Source: Bacteroidota bacterium (GTDB lineage Bacteria > Bacteroidota > Bacteroidia > Palsa-965). From it: 57,607 bases of DNA. The stretch lies in NCBI GenBank assembly GCA_020402865.1, contig JADBYT010000036.1, positions 1 to 57,607 of the forward strand, in the 5' to 3' direction. Positions 16,256-25,957 of the stretch are shown in pieces (position 1 is the first letter of the stretch; every line of letters starts with the position of its first letter). Made by a program: the position numbers and the translations under genes. Under the pieces are notes generated by a model. That model was not told the origin of the DNA and did not search any database. It saw only the letters and a list, made by a program, of their open reading frames with translations.

Positions 16256-17265
16256 TTCCGGGAGCGTGTTTCTTCTGCGGGCTCGTTGTAAAACAACTTC
16301 ACAATATCAATCCCCTGCTGCTGATGGCGCCGGTTGATAAATGCATACGGTAATGACGAAACCGACTGATAGAGATATGTGTATTCGTCATGCAACACCG
16401 CATTCTGATACAACCTTACATGTTCAAGCCGTCCGAGACTGTCTCTCGTGTATTTAAGCAATTCTTCACCGGAATTTATACCCGTCATTGAAAACAGCCG
16501 GCTGCTCAAACGTCCAAGACTGTCATACACATACCTGTACGTATTGTAATGTCCGCCTACAATAAACGACAATCGTTCTTCGAGCACACGGCCAGCCTCG
16601 TCGTAATCTGAAATCATTTGCCGGTAGGGCTTACCTTCGTCGTTAAGTGCAATTTGTGTAAGCTGACGCGGCGAATAACGTTCATACCGGAACTGTTCTT
16701 CGGAGATTACGGTTTGCACACCAAGCACAAAATTGGCGTGATTGCGGCCTGTATTTGTTTCACGCACGTGTATGCGTACTGCCAGTGTGTTGTCTTTGTT
16801 CCACGTATAATACCATGTATTGTAATAATCACCATCGCAGAGGCGGCGCATGTTCAGGCGGTTAAGGCTATCGTATGCGTAGTGAACAAATATGGTATCA
16901 TATACATAGAAGTTTTTATACTCAATACGTTCCGGACGGATGCGGCGGCCACGGCGGTAAATGGCAGGAATAACAATTTCTTCGGTGCGGGTGGTGCGCA
17001 CACGATTGCGCCAGTATAGTTTCAGATTGCCGAGTGAATCGAACTGATAATACTCGCGCAGCCCTTTATCGCTGATGAGCTGCTGATCAGGTTTGTATTG
17101 AATGGCAATATTGATGAACCTGATTTTATTGGCTACAATGCTATCGCGGTTAAATGCAAAAGGCACGGCAAAAGGATCATCGCTGACAGGGATGAATAAC
17201 TGCGCCGATGCCTGAAAAAAGCAACAGAGCGTAAAAACGAGAAGCCGCAAAATTCTGAAACCCAT
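16252..17265 (-). CDS. Secreted YD-repeat-like protein
   Basis: A 337-residue protein starting at the ATG complementary to 17263-17265, where a signal peptide begins (MGFRILRLLVFTLCCFFQASAQ). The rest contains several YD/RHS-like units: EYYQFDSLGNLKLYW, VHYAYDSLNRLNM, SDYDEAGRVLEERL, YRYVYDSLGRLSSRL and KYTRDSLGRLEHV. These repeats form wrapped beta-sheets in Rhs/Tc proteins; here there are only about five, with no toxin C-terminus or RHS core motif, so a cell-surface or periplasmic structural role is more likely than a toxin. Confidence 0.72.
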   Translation of the reverse strand: MGFRILRLLVFTLCCFFQASAQLFIPVSDDPFAVPFAFNRDSIVANKIRFINIAIQYKPDQQLISDKGLREYYQFDSLGNLKLYWRNRVRTTRTEEIVIPAIYRRGRRIRPERIEYKNFYVYDTIFVHYAYDSLNRLNMRRLCDGDYYNTWYYTWNKDNTLAVRIHVRETNTGRNHANFVLGVQTVISEEQFRYERYSPRQLTQIALNDEGKPYRQMISDYDEAGRVLEERLSFIVGGHYNTYRYVYDSLGRLSSRLFSMTGINSGEELLKYTRDSLGRLEHVRLYQNAVLHDEYTYLYQSVSSLPYAFINRRHQQQGIDIVKLFYNEPAEETRSRN

Positions 17266-17375
17266 ACACACGCAGCCATGCAAACACCACAGTTTGCATC
17301 ACTTTACAAAGATTGCCCATGGCAGCCGGAAGCACATCATTCCGGTTGATGTTTTATTAACAGGCACCTGTGTAT

Positions 17376-19403
17376 TTAACCGTTGCGTAGTAGGGCTAAT
17401 GCTTCTTCCAGGGTATTCACAGGTTGCAGGCAGGCGTTATTTTCGCACACGTAGGCCTTTTTCTGTTGCGGCTTTACACGCCCTTCGAGCAACGGAAGAG
17501 CAGAGGGCGAAAGGCTTCCGGCGGCAAGCATATTGGGCTGATACTGTAAACGCAAAGCCACGCAGGTTTCGGAAGCGGTAAAACCGGCCACTGCCAGCTC
17601 ACGGAAGGGGAAGCAGAAATGTAACTGCAACAGCATCCAGTTTGAATGGCCTGCACCGTAGCCGATAATTTCGCGCTGCATCATGCGCAGCATATCAGCT
17701 GCCCGATTTGTCCATGTAGCATTACCGAAGTAATGCCCGAGGTAAAACAGGTTGCGCGCCATTACCGAATTGGAAGCCGGAATTACATTGTCGGAAATTT
17801 CCTGCTTGCGCGCAATCAGCGCCGGATCTTCGTTTGAAGTAAACCAGAACAGGTTGTTTTCATCGTCGCTGAAATGTGCAAGCGTATATTCGGTAAGCTG
17901 TTTGGCCAGTTGCAGCCAGTCTTCATCAAACGTTACCTGATACAGTGCGGTAAAAGCATCAATAACAAACGCATAATCTTCGAGAAAGCCGTTTACCGTG
18001 CTGCGGCCGTTTTTCCAGCTGTGCCACAAACCACCATCGGTACGGAGCTGTGCCGAGCGGATAAAACGCGCATTGCGCAATGCCGTGAGCAGATATTCCT
18101 CATCGCCTGTAGCTGCATATGCATCCACACAGCCGCGCAGCATCATGGCATTCCACGATGTAAGCGATTTATCGTCGAGCCCCGGACGCACACGTCGGTT
18201 GCGCACATCAAGCAACATGGCATTTACTGTTTTGCTTTTTGCATGCAACTCATGCACGGTCATTGCATGCCGCGCCGCAACAGCCTCCATGCGTTCGCGG
18301 CGAAGCAAAATATAATTGCCATGCTCCCAATGGCCAATGCTGTTTACATTATACAAATCAGCATACCATCCAAAATCTGCACCCAGCAGCTGTTTCAGCT
18401 CGTCTTCGCGCCACACGTAAAACTTCCCCTCCTCACCTTCCGAGTCGGCATCGAGCGCCGAGAAAAATGCTCCGCTTTCATGGGTAAGTTCACGGCGAAC
18501 AAAAGCAAGTGTTTCTTCGGCCACCTCGCGGTAACGCATGTGGCCAGTCATACGGTAAGCCTCACTGTAAAGCGATACAAGCTGCGCATTGTCGTACAGC
18601 ATTTTTTCAAAATGCGGCACTTTCCAAAGCAGATCAGTTGAATAACGCGCAAAACCGCCACCCACCTGATCGTAAATACCACCATCGGCCATTTTATCGA
18701 GTGTGAGCAACGTATGGCGCAATACATCTTCGCGCCCGGTATGATGCGCATAACGCAGCAGAAAAAGATAATTGTTCGGCAACGGAAATTTGGGCGCGCG
18801 GTTAGGTCCGCCTTCACCATTGTCCACACGCAGCAACCACTGCTCCACCGAAAGCCCGAGCCGCTCGGCGGTAATTTCCTTTTCGCCGTCTTCCGGCAAC
18901 AACCGCTCCACACGTCGCACACCGGCTGTTAATTCTTCGGCGTACTGAAAACACTTTTCGCGTTCATTCTTCCACAGTTCGGCCAGATTGATCAGTACAT
19001 TCACCCAGCGTTCTTTCGGAAAATAAGTACCGCCGTAAAGCGGCCTGCCATCGGGCAAAGCAAAACAGTTGAGCGGCCAGCCTCCGTGTCCGGTCATAAG
19101 CTGCACAGCCGTCATATACACCTGATCAATATCCGGGCGCTCTTCACGATCAACCTTGATACAGATGAAATGTTCGTTCATCAGCTTCGCCACTTTTTCA
19201 TCTTCAAATGATTCGTGCTCCATTACATGGCACCAGTGGCAGGCCGAATAACCCACACTCACCAGCATGAGTTTGTTTTCGGCTTCAGCTTTGGCAAGCG
19301 TTTCGGCATTCCACGGCATCCAGTTTACCGGGTTATGCGCATGCTGAAGCAGATAAGGGCTGGTTTCGTGAATAAGTGCGTTGGTGTATGCGTGCTGTGT
19401 CAT
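17376..19403 (-). CDS. Thioredoxin-domain protein of the DUF255 / YyaL family
   Basis: A 675-residue protein. The N-terminal thioredoxin-like domain shows [21 protein letters not shown] (broken here into its two halves at 8-28) and CHWCH (55-59) followed by VMEHESFED, with [12 protein letters not shown] and GGWPLNCF. The remainder is an alpha/alpha six-hairpin-like domain ending in a Cys pair region (CENNACLQP). The function of the family (mammalian SPATA20) is not firmly established; redox or sugar-epimerase activity has been proposed. The start at 19403 is chosen because the conserved N-terminus begins there; a longer frame exists but runs into the divergent gene's promoter. A TAACTTTG box ends 5 nt upstream. 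Confidence 0.9.
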   Translation of the reverse strand: MTQHAYTNALIHETSPYLLQHAHNPVNWMPWNAETLAKAEAENKLMLVSVGYSACHWCHVMEHESFEDEKVAKLMNEHFICIKVDREERPDIDQVYMTAVQLMTGHGGWPLNCFALPDGRPLYGGTYFPKERWVNVLINLAELWKNEREKCFQYAEELTAGVRRVERLLPEDGEKEITAERLGLSVEQWLLRVDNGEGGPNRAPKFPLPNNYLFLLRYAHHTGREDVLRHTLLTLDKMADGGIYDQVGGGFARYSTDLLWKVPHFEKMLYDNAQLVSLYSEAYRMTGHMRYREVAEETLAFVRRELTHESGAFFSALDADSEGEEGKFYVWREDELKQLLGADFGWYADLYNVNSIGHWEHGNYILLRRERMEAVAARHAMTVHELHAKSKTVNAMLLDVRNRRVRPGLDDKSLTSWNAMMLRGCVDAYAATGDEEYLLTALRNARFIRSAQLRTDGGLWHSWKNGRSTVNGFLEDYAFVIDAFTALYQVTFDEDWLQLAKQLTEYTLAHFSDDENNLFWFTSNEDPALIARKQEISDNVIPASNSVMARNLFYLGHYFGNATWTNRAADMLRMMQREIIGYGAGHSNWMLLQLHFCFPFRELAVAGFTASETCVALRLQYQPNMLAAGSLSPSALPLLEGRVKPQQKKAYVCENNACLQPVNTLEEALALLRNG

Positions 19404-19408
19404 GTATG

Positions 19409-19416
19409 CAAAGTTA
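19409..19416 (-). promoter_or_regulatory. -7 box before the DUF255 gene
   Basis: Minus-strand TAACTTTG is a perfect TAnnTTTG match, 5 nt before the ATG, predicting a leaderless transcript. No clear -33 TTG is seen. Confidence 0.45.
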
Positions 19417-19473
19417 GGATTGCGTTTTACACACCGTGTTAAAACCAGCCGAAAAGCAATATCTTCACCACAC

Positions 19474-20394
19474 ATGAAAGATATTGCTGCATACTTCCGC
19501 AGGTATTTCGGAACCGGATTCAGCTGGACATACTTTACACTGCTTACGCTGCTGCTGGGCGGTTTCACGGCTTTTGTGTATGCCGATAAAGCGCGGCTGC
19601 AATGGACAGGCGGCGGCGCAATTGACGCGTGGCGTTTTGCACAAAATTTTGCCGTGTTTGGCGGCGTGCTTATCAGCGCCATATTGCTTTGGTATCCGTT
19701 TGCAAAAGACAAAACCTGGATTCGTTCGCCAAAATTCTGGCTCGCCGTATGCGTGGGTGCGGGCGCATTTTCGCTGGCTACATTTTTTTACTGGCACAAG
19801 GAATGGATCAAGCAGATTACCGACGGGCCGGTGGAAATATTTTTGCTGCGCATAAGCAGGTATCCGGCCAACCTGATACTGCTTATGTTGCCGGTGTTTG
19901 CCTGGTGGTGGATTGAAGACCGCAAGCGCGAACCGTTTTACGGATTTAAGAAAACCAATCTGAAGCCGTATATTATTTTACTGCTTATGATGGTGCCCCT
20001 TATTGTGGCTGCCACGTTTTCATCAGGTTTTCTGAAACAATATCCGCAAGCCATACGCATGCTTAACGCCGCACAGCTAACGGAAAACCGGCTGGGTTAC
20101 GGATTAGTGTTTGAGGGATTTTACGGCGTAAATTTTGTGGTGACGGAAATTTTCTTTCGTGGTTTTTTATTGTTTGTATTAAGCCGGTGGCTGGGCTATG
20201 GAGCGGTGTTGCCGGTGGCCGCGTTTTATGTGACGATCCATTACGGAAAGCCGCTTGGCGAAACGATAAGTTCATTTTTTGGCGGGATAGTTCTTGGGGT
20301 AATTGCGCTGGAAACGCGTTCGGTGTGGGGCGGTGTACTGATTCACCTCGGCATTGCGTGGGGAATGGAAATTGCGGCGGCGCTGGCGCGATAA
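19474..20394 (+). CDS. CPBP-family intramembrane metalloprotease-like protein
   Basis: A 306-residue inner-membrane protein with about eight TM helices. CPBP (Rce1/Abi) motifs are visible: Glu225-x3-Arg229 in TEIFFRGF (a single Glu where most members have EE), Tyr252-x3-His256 in [10 protein letters not shown], and His291 in LIHLGIAWG. These residues coordinate the metal in Rce1-type proteases. The ATG at 19474 is chosen over an in-frame start at 19381 that overlaps the divergent gene. It is followed by the TatD gene after 27 nt and probably co-transcribed with it and tcdA. Confidence 0.85.
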   Translation: MKDIAAYFRRYFGTGFSWTYFTLLTLLLGGFTAFVYADKARLQWTGGGAIDAWRFAQNFAVFGGVLISAILLWYPFAKDKTWIRSPKFWLAVCVGAGAFSLATFFYWHKEWIKQITDGPVEIFLLRISRYPANLILLMLPVFAWWWIEDRKREPFYGFKKTNLKPYIILLLMMVPLIVAATFSSGFLKQYPQAIRMLNAAQLTENRLGYGLVFEGFYGVNFVVTEIFFRGFLLFVLSRWLGYGAVLPVAAFYVTIHYGKPLGETISSFFGGIVLGVIALETRSVWGGVLIHLGIAWGMEIAAALAR

Positions 20395-20421
20395 TTGGCG
20401 GCTGTTTACGAACTTAGCGGC

Positions 20422-21078
20422 ATGCCGTTGCCCTATACCGATGCACATACGCATTTCCGCTACCGCCCGCCGCAGCAGGTGAAGTTTGTGCGCAATGCGT
20501 TTTTGCTGAAATCGGCCGGAACGCTTGCCTACCCGGTTTGCTGCGGGCTGCATCCGTGGCTGGTTGAGGCAAACTGGAGCAAACAGATTGATTTGCTTGC
20601 GCAGCTTGTGAAACAGCCAAACGTAGTGGCCGTGGGCGAATGCGGCTTAGACTATGCACACGGCAACGACCGCCGGCTCCAGCACGAAGCCTTCAGTGCG
20701 CAGCTTGCATTGGCCAACGAAGCAAAAAAGCCGCTGGTGCTGCACGTGGTGAAAGCACTGCACGATTTGCCGCCGTTTCTGAAAACAGCACAGGTAACAG
20801 CAGTGTTGCACGGCTACCGGGGAAATGCGCAGCAAACGGCACAACTGCTTGAATTTGACGTGATGTTCAGCATCGGTACCCGCATGCTGCGCCAGCCTGA
20901 GCAATTGAAACAACTTGTGCAGCACATTCCAACCCACAAACTCCTGCTCGAAACCGACACCACGCCGCACCTGCTGCCCGAATTGTATAACCAAACCGCC
21001 ACGCTGCTTAACATCTCCGAAGATGCGCTGCGTATGCAGGTGTTTAGTAATTTTGCCCGCACATTTTCCATTGAATGA
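20422..21078 (+). CDS. TatD-family metal-dependent hydrolase
   Basis: A 218-residue TIM-barrel hydrolase of the TatD DNase family. Metal-site motifs in order: DAHTHF (7-12), CCGLHPW, AVGECGLDY, PLVLHVVKA, VLHGYRG and LLETDT, covering the His, Glu and Asp ligands. It is shorter than typical TatD (about 255-260), with compressed loops, a form common in Bacteroidota. The ATG at 20422 is used; a TTG at 20395 would add nine unlikely residues. The stop overlaps the tcdA start (ATGA). Members act as 3'-5' exonucleases or deacylases; the substrate here is unknown. Confidence 0.85.
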   Translation: MPLPYTDAHTHFRYRPPQQVKFVRNAFLLKSAGTLAYPVCCGLHPWLVEANWSKQIDLLAQLVKQPNVVAVGECGLDYAHGNDRRLQHEAFSAQLALANEAKKPLVLHVVKALHDLPPFLKTAQVTAVLHGYRGNAQQTAQLLEFDVMFSIGTRMLRQPEQLKQLVQHIPTHKLLLETDTTPHLLPELYNQTATLLNISEDALRMQVFSNFARTFSIE

Positions 21079-21809
21079 ATCAGCCTGATACAATTCCTTA
21101 CTGGATGTCGCGCACGCAACTGCTGCTGGGCGACGAACCTGTGAAAAAACTCATGACCGCCAATGTGCTCGTGGTGGGCCTCGGCGGTGTAGGCGGCATT
21201 TGTGCCGAAATGATTGCGCGCGCAGGCGTAGGCCGTATGACAATTGTGGACGGCGACACGGTGGATCCGAGCAACGGAAACCGGCAAATACCCGCCCTGT
21301 TCAGCACACACAAACAAGCCAAAGCCACCGTAATGCAGCAACGCCTGCTCGACATCAACCCCGATCTCGAACTTACGGTTATCAATGATTTCATCCGCGA
21401 CGAAAAAACAAGTGCGCTCCTCGACAACGGCAATTTCGATTATGTAGTTGACTGCATCGACACGCTTTCGCCTAAAGTATTTCTGATTGCCGCATGCAGA
21501 CAACGCGGCATTCCCATTGTAAGCTCAATGGGTGCCGGCGGAAAAGTTGATCCCTCGCGCATTGTAGTGTGCGATATTTCGGAAACCTACTATTGCAACC
21601 TCGCCCGCTATGTGCGCAAAAGGCTGTATAAACTTGGCATACGAAAAGGAGTTACTGTAGTTTTTTCCGACGAAGAAGTTGATCAGTCGAAAATTATTGT
21701 GACCGAAAAAGCCTATCCGAAAAAATCAATTATTGGTACAATGTCTTATTTGCCTGCTATATTTGGGTGTACAGCGGCAAGTGTGGTTATAAGGGATTTG
21801 ATGAAATAG
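21075..21809 (+). CDS. tcdA: tRNA threonylcarbamoyladenosine dehydratase (TcdA)
   Basis: A 244-residue ThiF/E1-like enzyme that uses ATP to cyclise t6A37 in tRNA to ct6A. Evidence: the Rossmann ATP-binding segment VLVVGLGGVGGICAEMIARAG (interior of residues 30-50), DGDTVDPSNGNRQ, the CIDTLSPK segment and GAGGKVDPSRI, with length and N-terminal SRTQLLLGDE typical of TcdA/YgdL rather than MoeB or ThiF. The window also carries tsaB for the preceding t6A step, 15 kb away. Translation is coupled to the TatD gene. Confidence 0.92.
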   Translation: MNQPDTIPYWMSRTQLLLGDEPVKKLMTANVLVVGLGGVGGICAEMIARAGVGRMTIVDGDTVDPSNGNRQIPALFSTHKQAKATVMQQRLLDINPDLELTVINDFIRDEKTSALLDNGNFDYVVDCIDTLSPKVFLIAACRQRGIPIVSSMGAGGKVDPSRIVVCDISETYYCNLARYVRKRLYKLGIRKGVTVVFSDEEVDQSKIIVTEKAYPKKSIIGTMSYLPAIFGCTAASVVIRDLMK

Positions 21810-21944
21810 TATTTTGGGGGATTCTAACTACTTACGGGTTCTTTCGGTAAATTATATTCTCCACAGAAAGAATTCAACACCCTGATTTCCCTCAGTTTAC
21901 TGTATGGTTTTTCACAATTAACAGAAAGGGAAATAAATTCCTTC

Positions 21945-21952
21945 TACCTTTG
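21945..21952 (+). promoter_or_regulatory. -7 box before the second MbnP locus
   Basis: A perfect TACCTTTG ends 5 nt before the first ATG (21958), 8 nt before the second (21961), so transcription would begin at or beside the start codon. No clean TTG is placed 17-23 nt upstream. Confidence 0.5.
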
Positions 21953-21957
21953 CACGC

Positions 21958-22338
21958 ATGATGCGTCAGGTAATATCAATCCTGTTCATAGCTGTTTTTC
22001 TCGTTCAACTGATGGGAAAAACACTGGTTACGGCGCATTACCTCATTCACAAAGAAAAAATTACCCGCACACTTTGTGAGAATAAAACAAAGCCTTCGAA
22101 AAAATGTCACGGCAAATGCCAGCTCATTAAAAAACTTCGTCAGCAGAAACAGGCCGAAGGCAATGCCCCGGTTTCACTGCCCGAAGTACTTAAAGGCAAA
22201 ACCGAATTCCCGGCCGAACTGCATGAAATAGCGGTTTCACTGATTACGCCCGTAGAAACGCGCACCCTTTACCCTGTTTACATTCCTTCCCGATCTTCCG
22301 TTCAGCACACCGATATTTTCCATCCGCCCTGTTGCTGA
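21958..22338 (+). CDS. Small Cys-motif periplasmic protein of the MbnP locus
   Basis: A 126-residue protein with an N-terminal hydrophobic signal/anchor (3-20). It carries the pattern Cys40-x9-Cys50-x3-Cys54 in LCENKTKPSKKCHGKCQL plus a terminal Cys-Cys (125-126). This ENK-x5-C-x-GKC motif recurs in short Bacteroidota proteins encoded beside metal-related receptors, from general familiarity. Four to five thiols in 126 residues at the cell envelope suggest metal binding. It overlaps or abuts the next small gene and begins a four-gene run ending at 24510. Confidence 0.75.
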   Translation: MMRQVISILFIAVFLVQLMGKTLVTAHYLIHKEKITRTLCENKTKPSKKCHGKCQLIKKLRQQKQAEGNAPVSLPEVLKGKTEFPAELHEIAVSLITPVETRTLYPVYIPSRSSVQHTDIFHPPCC

Positions 22339-22391
22339 TTGCCGTTGAGGTAAAAATTCTTTTCTTATTTCTTACTCATTTCAGCACTCAA

Positions 22392-22676
22392 ATGACAGAA
22401 ACCATTTCTGAGTGGCTGGATACTTACCCTGCGGAAATTACTGTGCTGATTTCCGGCCTGCTGGCTATTGCCGTGCTTCACGAAATACTGTGGATACAGT
22501 TTTATTCGATCAAGCTCCGGCTGCATACGCAGGGTGAACTTCCGGGTACCACTCCCGCAACAGGCGGCGAACAACAGCTCACAGGGCTGGTTCAACGCTT
22601 TGCAAAACTAATTACCTGGTTTTCGGCAGCCGCCGTGGTGGCGTTGCTGCTGGCAATCGTCAAACTCATTTTCTAA
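22392..22676 (+). CDS. Small two-TM membrane protein
   Basis: A 94-residue inner-membrane protein with TM helices at about residues 14-33 (VLISGLLAIAVLHEILWIQF) and 72-93, joined by a Gly/Thr-rich loop. The ATG at 22392 is chosen; the frame can extend to a TTG at 22332 inside the previous gene, which would add a non-conserved stretch. It lies between the Cys protein and MbnP, so it is presumably part of the same unit. No family recognised. Confidence 0.6.
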   Translation: MTETISEWLDTYPAEITVLISGLLAIAVLHEILWIQFYSIKLRLHTQGELPGTTPATGGEQQLTGLVQRFAKLITWFSAAAVVALLLAIVKLIF

Positions 22677-22686
22677 CACAATCAGC

Positions 22687-23484
22687 ATGAACTCATTTCT
22701 TTCAACTACAACACATATCGTTCTCTTTACCGCTGTAGCCGGCATGTTCACCTTCTCAGCGTGCGACCGCGACGATGATGATGATGTAACACCGACACCT
22801 ACAGGAACAACCGGTTCACTGAAAATTCACGTGGAAAACCTGTTCGACACACTGCCGTTTGAACTGGGCAGCACAAACTACATTACGGCCAACAACGATA
22901 CCGTGAATTTTTCGATGTACAAATACTACATCTCCAACATCAAACTCATCCGCCCCGACGGCAGCCGCTATGCCGAAACGGAAAGCTATCACCTCATTAA
23001 TGCAGCTGATACAAACACGCTTGAGTTTACCATTGCCAACGTGCCCAACGGCGCATACAGCGGTATTGAATTTATGATTGGTGTGGACAGCCTGCGCAAC
23101 GTATCGGGCTCGCAAACCGGCGCGCTTGATCCGGCAAACGGCATGTTCTGGACATGGAGCACCGGCTACATCATGGCTAAAATGGAAGGCTCATCGCCGC
23201 AGTCGGGTGCTGCAAACAACAGCATTGTATATCACATTGGCGGCTTTACCGGTGCAAACTCCTCGCTGCGCATTGTATCACCTTCGTTCAATGGCGATCA
23301 GGCCACAGTAAGCTCAACTGCTACACCCGAAATACACCTTGCCTGCAACGTGGCCGAGTGGTTCCGCAATCCGGTTACCATTAACGTGGGCACCACATTC
23401 TTCCAGATGGCTGTAAATGCCAATTCATCAATGATTGCTACCAATTATGCCGACATGTTTACGGTTGAGCATATCCATAACTAA
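22687..23484 (+). CDS. MbnP-family lipoprotein (locus 2)
   Basis: A 265-residue MbnP protein with a lipoprotein signal: hydrophobic segment and FSAC (lipidated Cys26), then an Asp run (28-33) and Thr/Pro linker, as in surface or outer-membrane lipoproteins. The MbnP core follows: LKIHVENLFDTLPFELGS, YKYYISNIKLIRPDG, LINAADTNTLEF, ALDPANGMFWTWSTGY (Trp155, Trp157), YHIGGF (His183) and the family's C-terminal MFTVEHIHN. In contrast to locus 1 the HxHN tail is intact. There is no MbnH nearby, so kynurenine formation, if it occurs, would need the enzyme at 9046 or another one. Confidence 0.9.
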   Translation: MNSFLSTTTHIVLFTAVAGMFTFSACDRDDDDDVTPTPTGTTGSLKIHVENLFDTLPFELGSTNYITANNDTVNFSMYKYYISNIKLIRPDGSRYAETESYHLINAADTNTLEFTIANVPNGAYSGIEFMIGVDSLRNVSGSQTGALDPANGMFWTWSTGYIMAKMEGSSPQSGAANNSIVYHIGGFTGANSSLRIVSPSFNGDQATVSSTATPEIHLACNVAEWFRNPVTINVGTTFFQMAVNANSSMIATNYADMFTVEHIHN

Positions 23485-23490
23485 GCACAA

Positions 23491-24510
23491 ATGAGCAGCT
23501 ACATAGTAAAAAGCAGCATGGTTGTAATGACCATGCTGCTGCTGCCACTGGCCGCTGCGGCATGCGATATCTGCGGTGCATTTATAGGTATTACGCCGTA
23601 CGACAATCAGAGCAATATTCAATTCTTGCATCGTTACCGCAGTTTCAACGGCTATGCAGCGGCCAACCAGCAGCCGCAGCTATTTCCGCAGGGAGTCTGG
23701 CGCACGCCCGCTGCATACTCGCCGCTGCATACCACGCATGGCAACGGAACCGCGCAGCCGGTGTACAGCAATACCGATTTTGAAGTATTCCGCAGTTACG
23801 AACTTCGCCTGAAATACTTCATCCACCGCCGCATCGAACTCAATGCCTTCATACCGTTTAATCAAAACATGACCCGCAGCGGCGATGAAAAAGATGTGCT
23901 TACCGACATGGGCGATCCTACGGTTTATGCCGCCTGGCATGCCATCCGTAAACTGGAAGATGTAAAAATCCAGCAGCGGCTCATCATCGGTATAGGCTCC
24001 AAACTGCAGTTTGGCCGCACGGCACTGCGCAATGAAAAAGGACAACGCTACCACCTCATGCTGCAACCCGGCACCGGCAGCACCGATTTGTTTTTGTACA
24101 CCAGCTACACCGCCGGCTACAAAAAATTTGGCCTTAATCTCAATGCCATGGGCAAAATAAACGGCACCAATAAATTCAACGAACGTATTGGAAACAGTGT
24201 GGTAAGTTCGGTGAATGTATTTGCACGTTTCAAGCTGAACAACAATCTCGTTCTCATGCCCTCGCTGCAATCGTATTACGAATATTCAAAAGGTATTTAT
24301 GTAAACGATGTGCTTGAATACGGATCAGGAATGAATGTAGCTATGGCCGGCGCAGGTGCCGAACTGGTGTGGAAAAATATAAGTTTTCAACTTGCTGCAC
24401 ATATTCCTGTACATGAGCATGCTCCGGCAGAAAACCTGTCGAGTGCCGGAAGAATTGTAGCCGGGGTTACATTTAACTTTAACCAACAGCACTATCTGTT
24501 TGGTAAATAG
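23491..24510 (+). CDS. Outer-membrane-type protein with CDICG motif, MbnP neighbour
   Basis: A 339-residue protein: signal peptide (about 1-24) then CDICG (Cys25, Cys28) at the mature N-terminus, FIGITPYDNQSNIQFLHRYRSF, and a C-terminal series of beta-strands ending AGVTFNFNQQHYLFGK, consistent with an outer-membrane beta-barrel. It starts 6 nt after MbnP. A CxxC/CxCG motif at the mature N-terminus followed by a barrel is a recurring MbnP companion in Bacteroidota, as far as I recall. The two Cys could hand metal to or from MbnP; this is inference. Confidence 0.75.
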   Translation: MSSYIVKSSMVVMTMLLLPLAAAACDICGAFIGITPYDNQSNIQFLHRYRSFNGYAAANQQPQLFPQGVWRTPAAYSPLHTTHGNGTAQPVYSNTDFEVFRSYELRLKYFIHRRIELNAFIPFNQNMTRSGDEKDVLTDMGDPTVYAAWHAIRKLEDVKIQQRLIIGIGSKLQFGRTALRNEKGQRYHLMLQPGTGSTDLFLYTSYTAGYKKFGLNLNAMGKINGTNKFNERIGNSVVSSVNVFARFKLNNNLVLMPSLQSYYEYSKGIYVNDVLEYGSGMNVAMAGAGAELVWKNISFQLAAHIPVHEHAPAENLSSAGRIVAGVTFNFNQQHYLFGK

Positions 24511-24522
24511 GTTAAACGCCTG

Positions 24523-24579
24523 AACCAATTAACTATTAGTTTAGGCCAATTATCAAGCCGTGTGGTGATTAAATTGGTT
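24523..24579. repeat. AT-rich inverted repeat between the MbnP locus and the WD40 gene
   Basis: AACCAATT (24523-24530) pairs with AATTGGTT (24572-24579). Alternatively CCAATT plus ATCA pairs with TGAT-TA-AATTGG nearer the centre. It is 13 nt after the CDICG gene stop and may end that transcript. No strong T-run follows. Confidence 0.4.
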
Positions 24580-24665
24580 TATACTTGTAGCAGAGCAGAT
24601 TATAAAATCATATTTGTCTGATAATAATCAGAATAGTTAAACCTGTTTATCAGTATAATTCAGCC

Positions 24666-25901
24666 ATGATAAAAAAATACATACTTCCTTTTGCCATCTT
24701 GCTGTTTACCGGCTTAAGCCTGAAAGCGCAGGATACACTGTGGACGCGCATTGCTCAGCCCGACAGCTTACAGGTAAACGGTGTGGGCTTTTCGGCAAAC
24801 GGTACGCAGATTGTATCAGGCACAAATTGCCATCCGGCGCATCTGCGTTTGTGGCAAACGACTTCGGGCAGTCTGATGTGGGATTATGAAGTACCCTCAA
24901 GCCTGATGTGCCTGATGGGGGTAGGAATAAGTGCAAACAGCAACTACATTGCCACCATCGAAGAATTCGGGAACATTATCATATTCGACAATACACAATT
25001 TCCTCCCGATTCAATGACCACGATTACCACCGGAACTGCGTATGCGTTTTCAATGGCTTTCTCGCCCAACAGTGCCAAGATTGCGGCGGGCGGATCGGCC
25101 GGTAAACTCAAGACCTATAATATCGCCACCGGCACACCCGACCTGAATGTAACCGCGCATACGGGTTTTGTGTATGATGTGGCCTACTCGCCCGACGGTA
25201 CGCGCATTGCCACCTGCGCCGGCGACAACAAAATTAAAATCTGGGATACGCTTGGCACCTTGCTGCACACCTTTACCAATCATACCGACGATGTGCTTGG
25301 CGTGGAATTTACGCCTGACAATGCGAGGCTGGTAAGTTGCAGCAAAGACAATACAGTGAAAGTGTTCGATGTAATCAACTTCCAGTTTCTGCAAAGCATA
25401 TCGCCTTCCAGTGCCGATGTAAACTGCATTGCTATTTCCCCCGATGGCGCTTATTTCGCCTCCGGTTCGGGTGATGCGTATGTACGCATTTATAACCTTT
25501 CTACCTATCAGCTTATTCAGCAACTGCCCTACTCTTCGGGTGGTGTAGTGTCTTTGGCCTGGTCGCCGATGGGAGGGAAAGTTGTTTCCGGCACCAAAAG
25601 CGGAAAGGTAGTTTTATATGATGTGTCACTCATTGCCGGTATAGAAACAACGCAGGAAAATACGTTTACGGCATATCCCAATCCGTTTACCAACTCGCTG
25701 CAAATAATTACCGGAAATTACGAAGTAAATACACTTTCGATAAGTGATGCAGCGGGGCGTACAGTGTATGAGGAAAATACTACATACCTCGCCGGAAGCA
25801 CCATTCACATTAACGGCGAATCGTTGGCAACGGGTTTATATTTCATTACACTCGCCACTTCCGACGGAAGCAGAATTGTACAGCGAATCATACATCAGTA
25901 A
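24666..25901 (+). CDS. Secreted WD40-repeat protein with T9SS type A tail
   Basis: A 411-residue extracellular protein: signal peptide (1-21), about seven WD40 blades (for example AHTGFVYDVAYSPDGTRIAT, KIWDTLG, NHTDDVLGVEFTPDNARLVS and KVFDVINF) and a C-terminal sorting domain (about 335-411, AYPNPFTNSLQI, ISDAAGRTVY, LATGLYFITL). WD40 propellers are protein-interaction platforms; export through the type IX system places it on or outside the cell. It stands alone with its own shared terminator at 25908-25936. Confidence 0.9.
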   Translation: MIKKYILPFAILLFTGLSLKAQDTLWTRIAQPDSLQVNGVGFSANGTQIVSGTNCHPAHLRLWQTTSGSLMWDYEVPSSLMCLMGVGISANSNYIATIEEFGNIIIFDNTQFPPDSMTTITTGTAYAFSMAFSPNSAKIAAGGSAGKLKTYNIATGTPDLNVTAHTGFVYDVAYSPDGTRIATCAGDNKIKIWDTLGTLLHTFTNHTDDVLGVEFTPDNARLVSCSKDNTVKVFDVINFQFLQSISPSSADVNCIAISPDGAYFASGSGDAYVRIYNLSTYQLIQQLPYSSGGVVSLAWSPMGGKVVSGTKSGKVVLYDVSLIAGIETTQENTFTAYPNPFTNSLQIITGNYEVNTLSISDAAGRTVYEENTTYLAGSTIHINGESLATGLYFITLATSDGSRIVQRIIHQ

Positions 25902-25907
25902 TAACAG

Positions 25908-25936
25908 AAAGGCCGGTACACAATGCACCGGCCTTT
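25908..25936. terminator. Bidirectional terminator (WD40 gene / head-GIN gene)
   Basis: AAAGGCCGGT (25908-25917) and ACCGGCCTTT (25927-25936) form a perfect 10-bp stem with a 9-nt loop, flanked by T/A-rich ends on both strands, between convergent genes. Confidence 0.88.
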
Positions 25937-25957
25937 TGTTTAATACAGGGATGTGAA

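Noticed and set aside
16252-17265. Rhs/polymorphic toxin
   Set aside because: Only about five YD-like units, no RHS core motif, no toxin C-terminus and no immunity gene.
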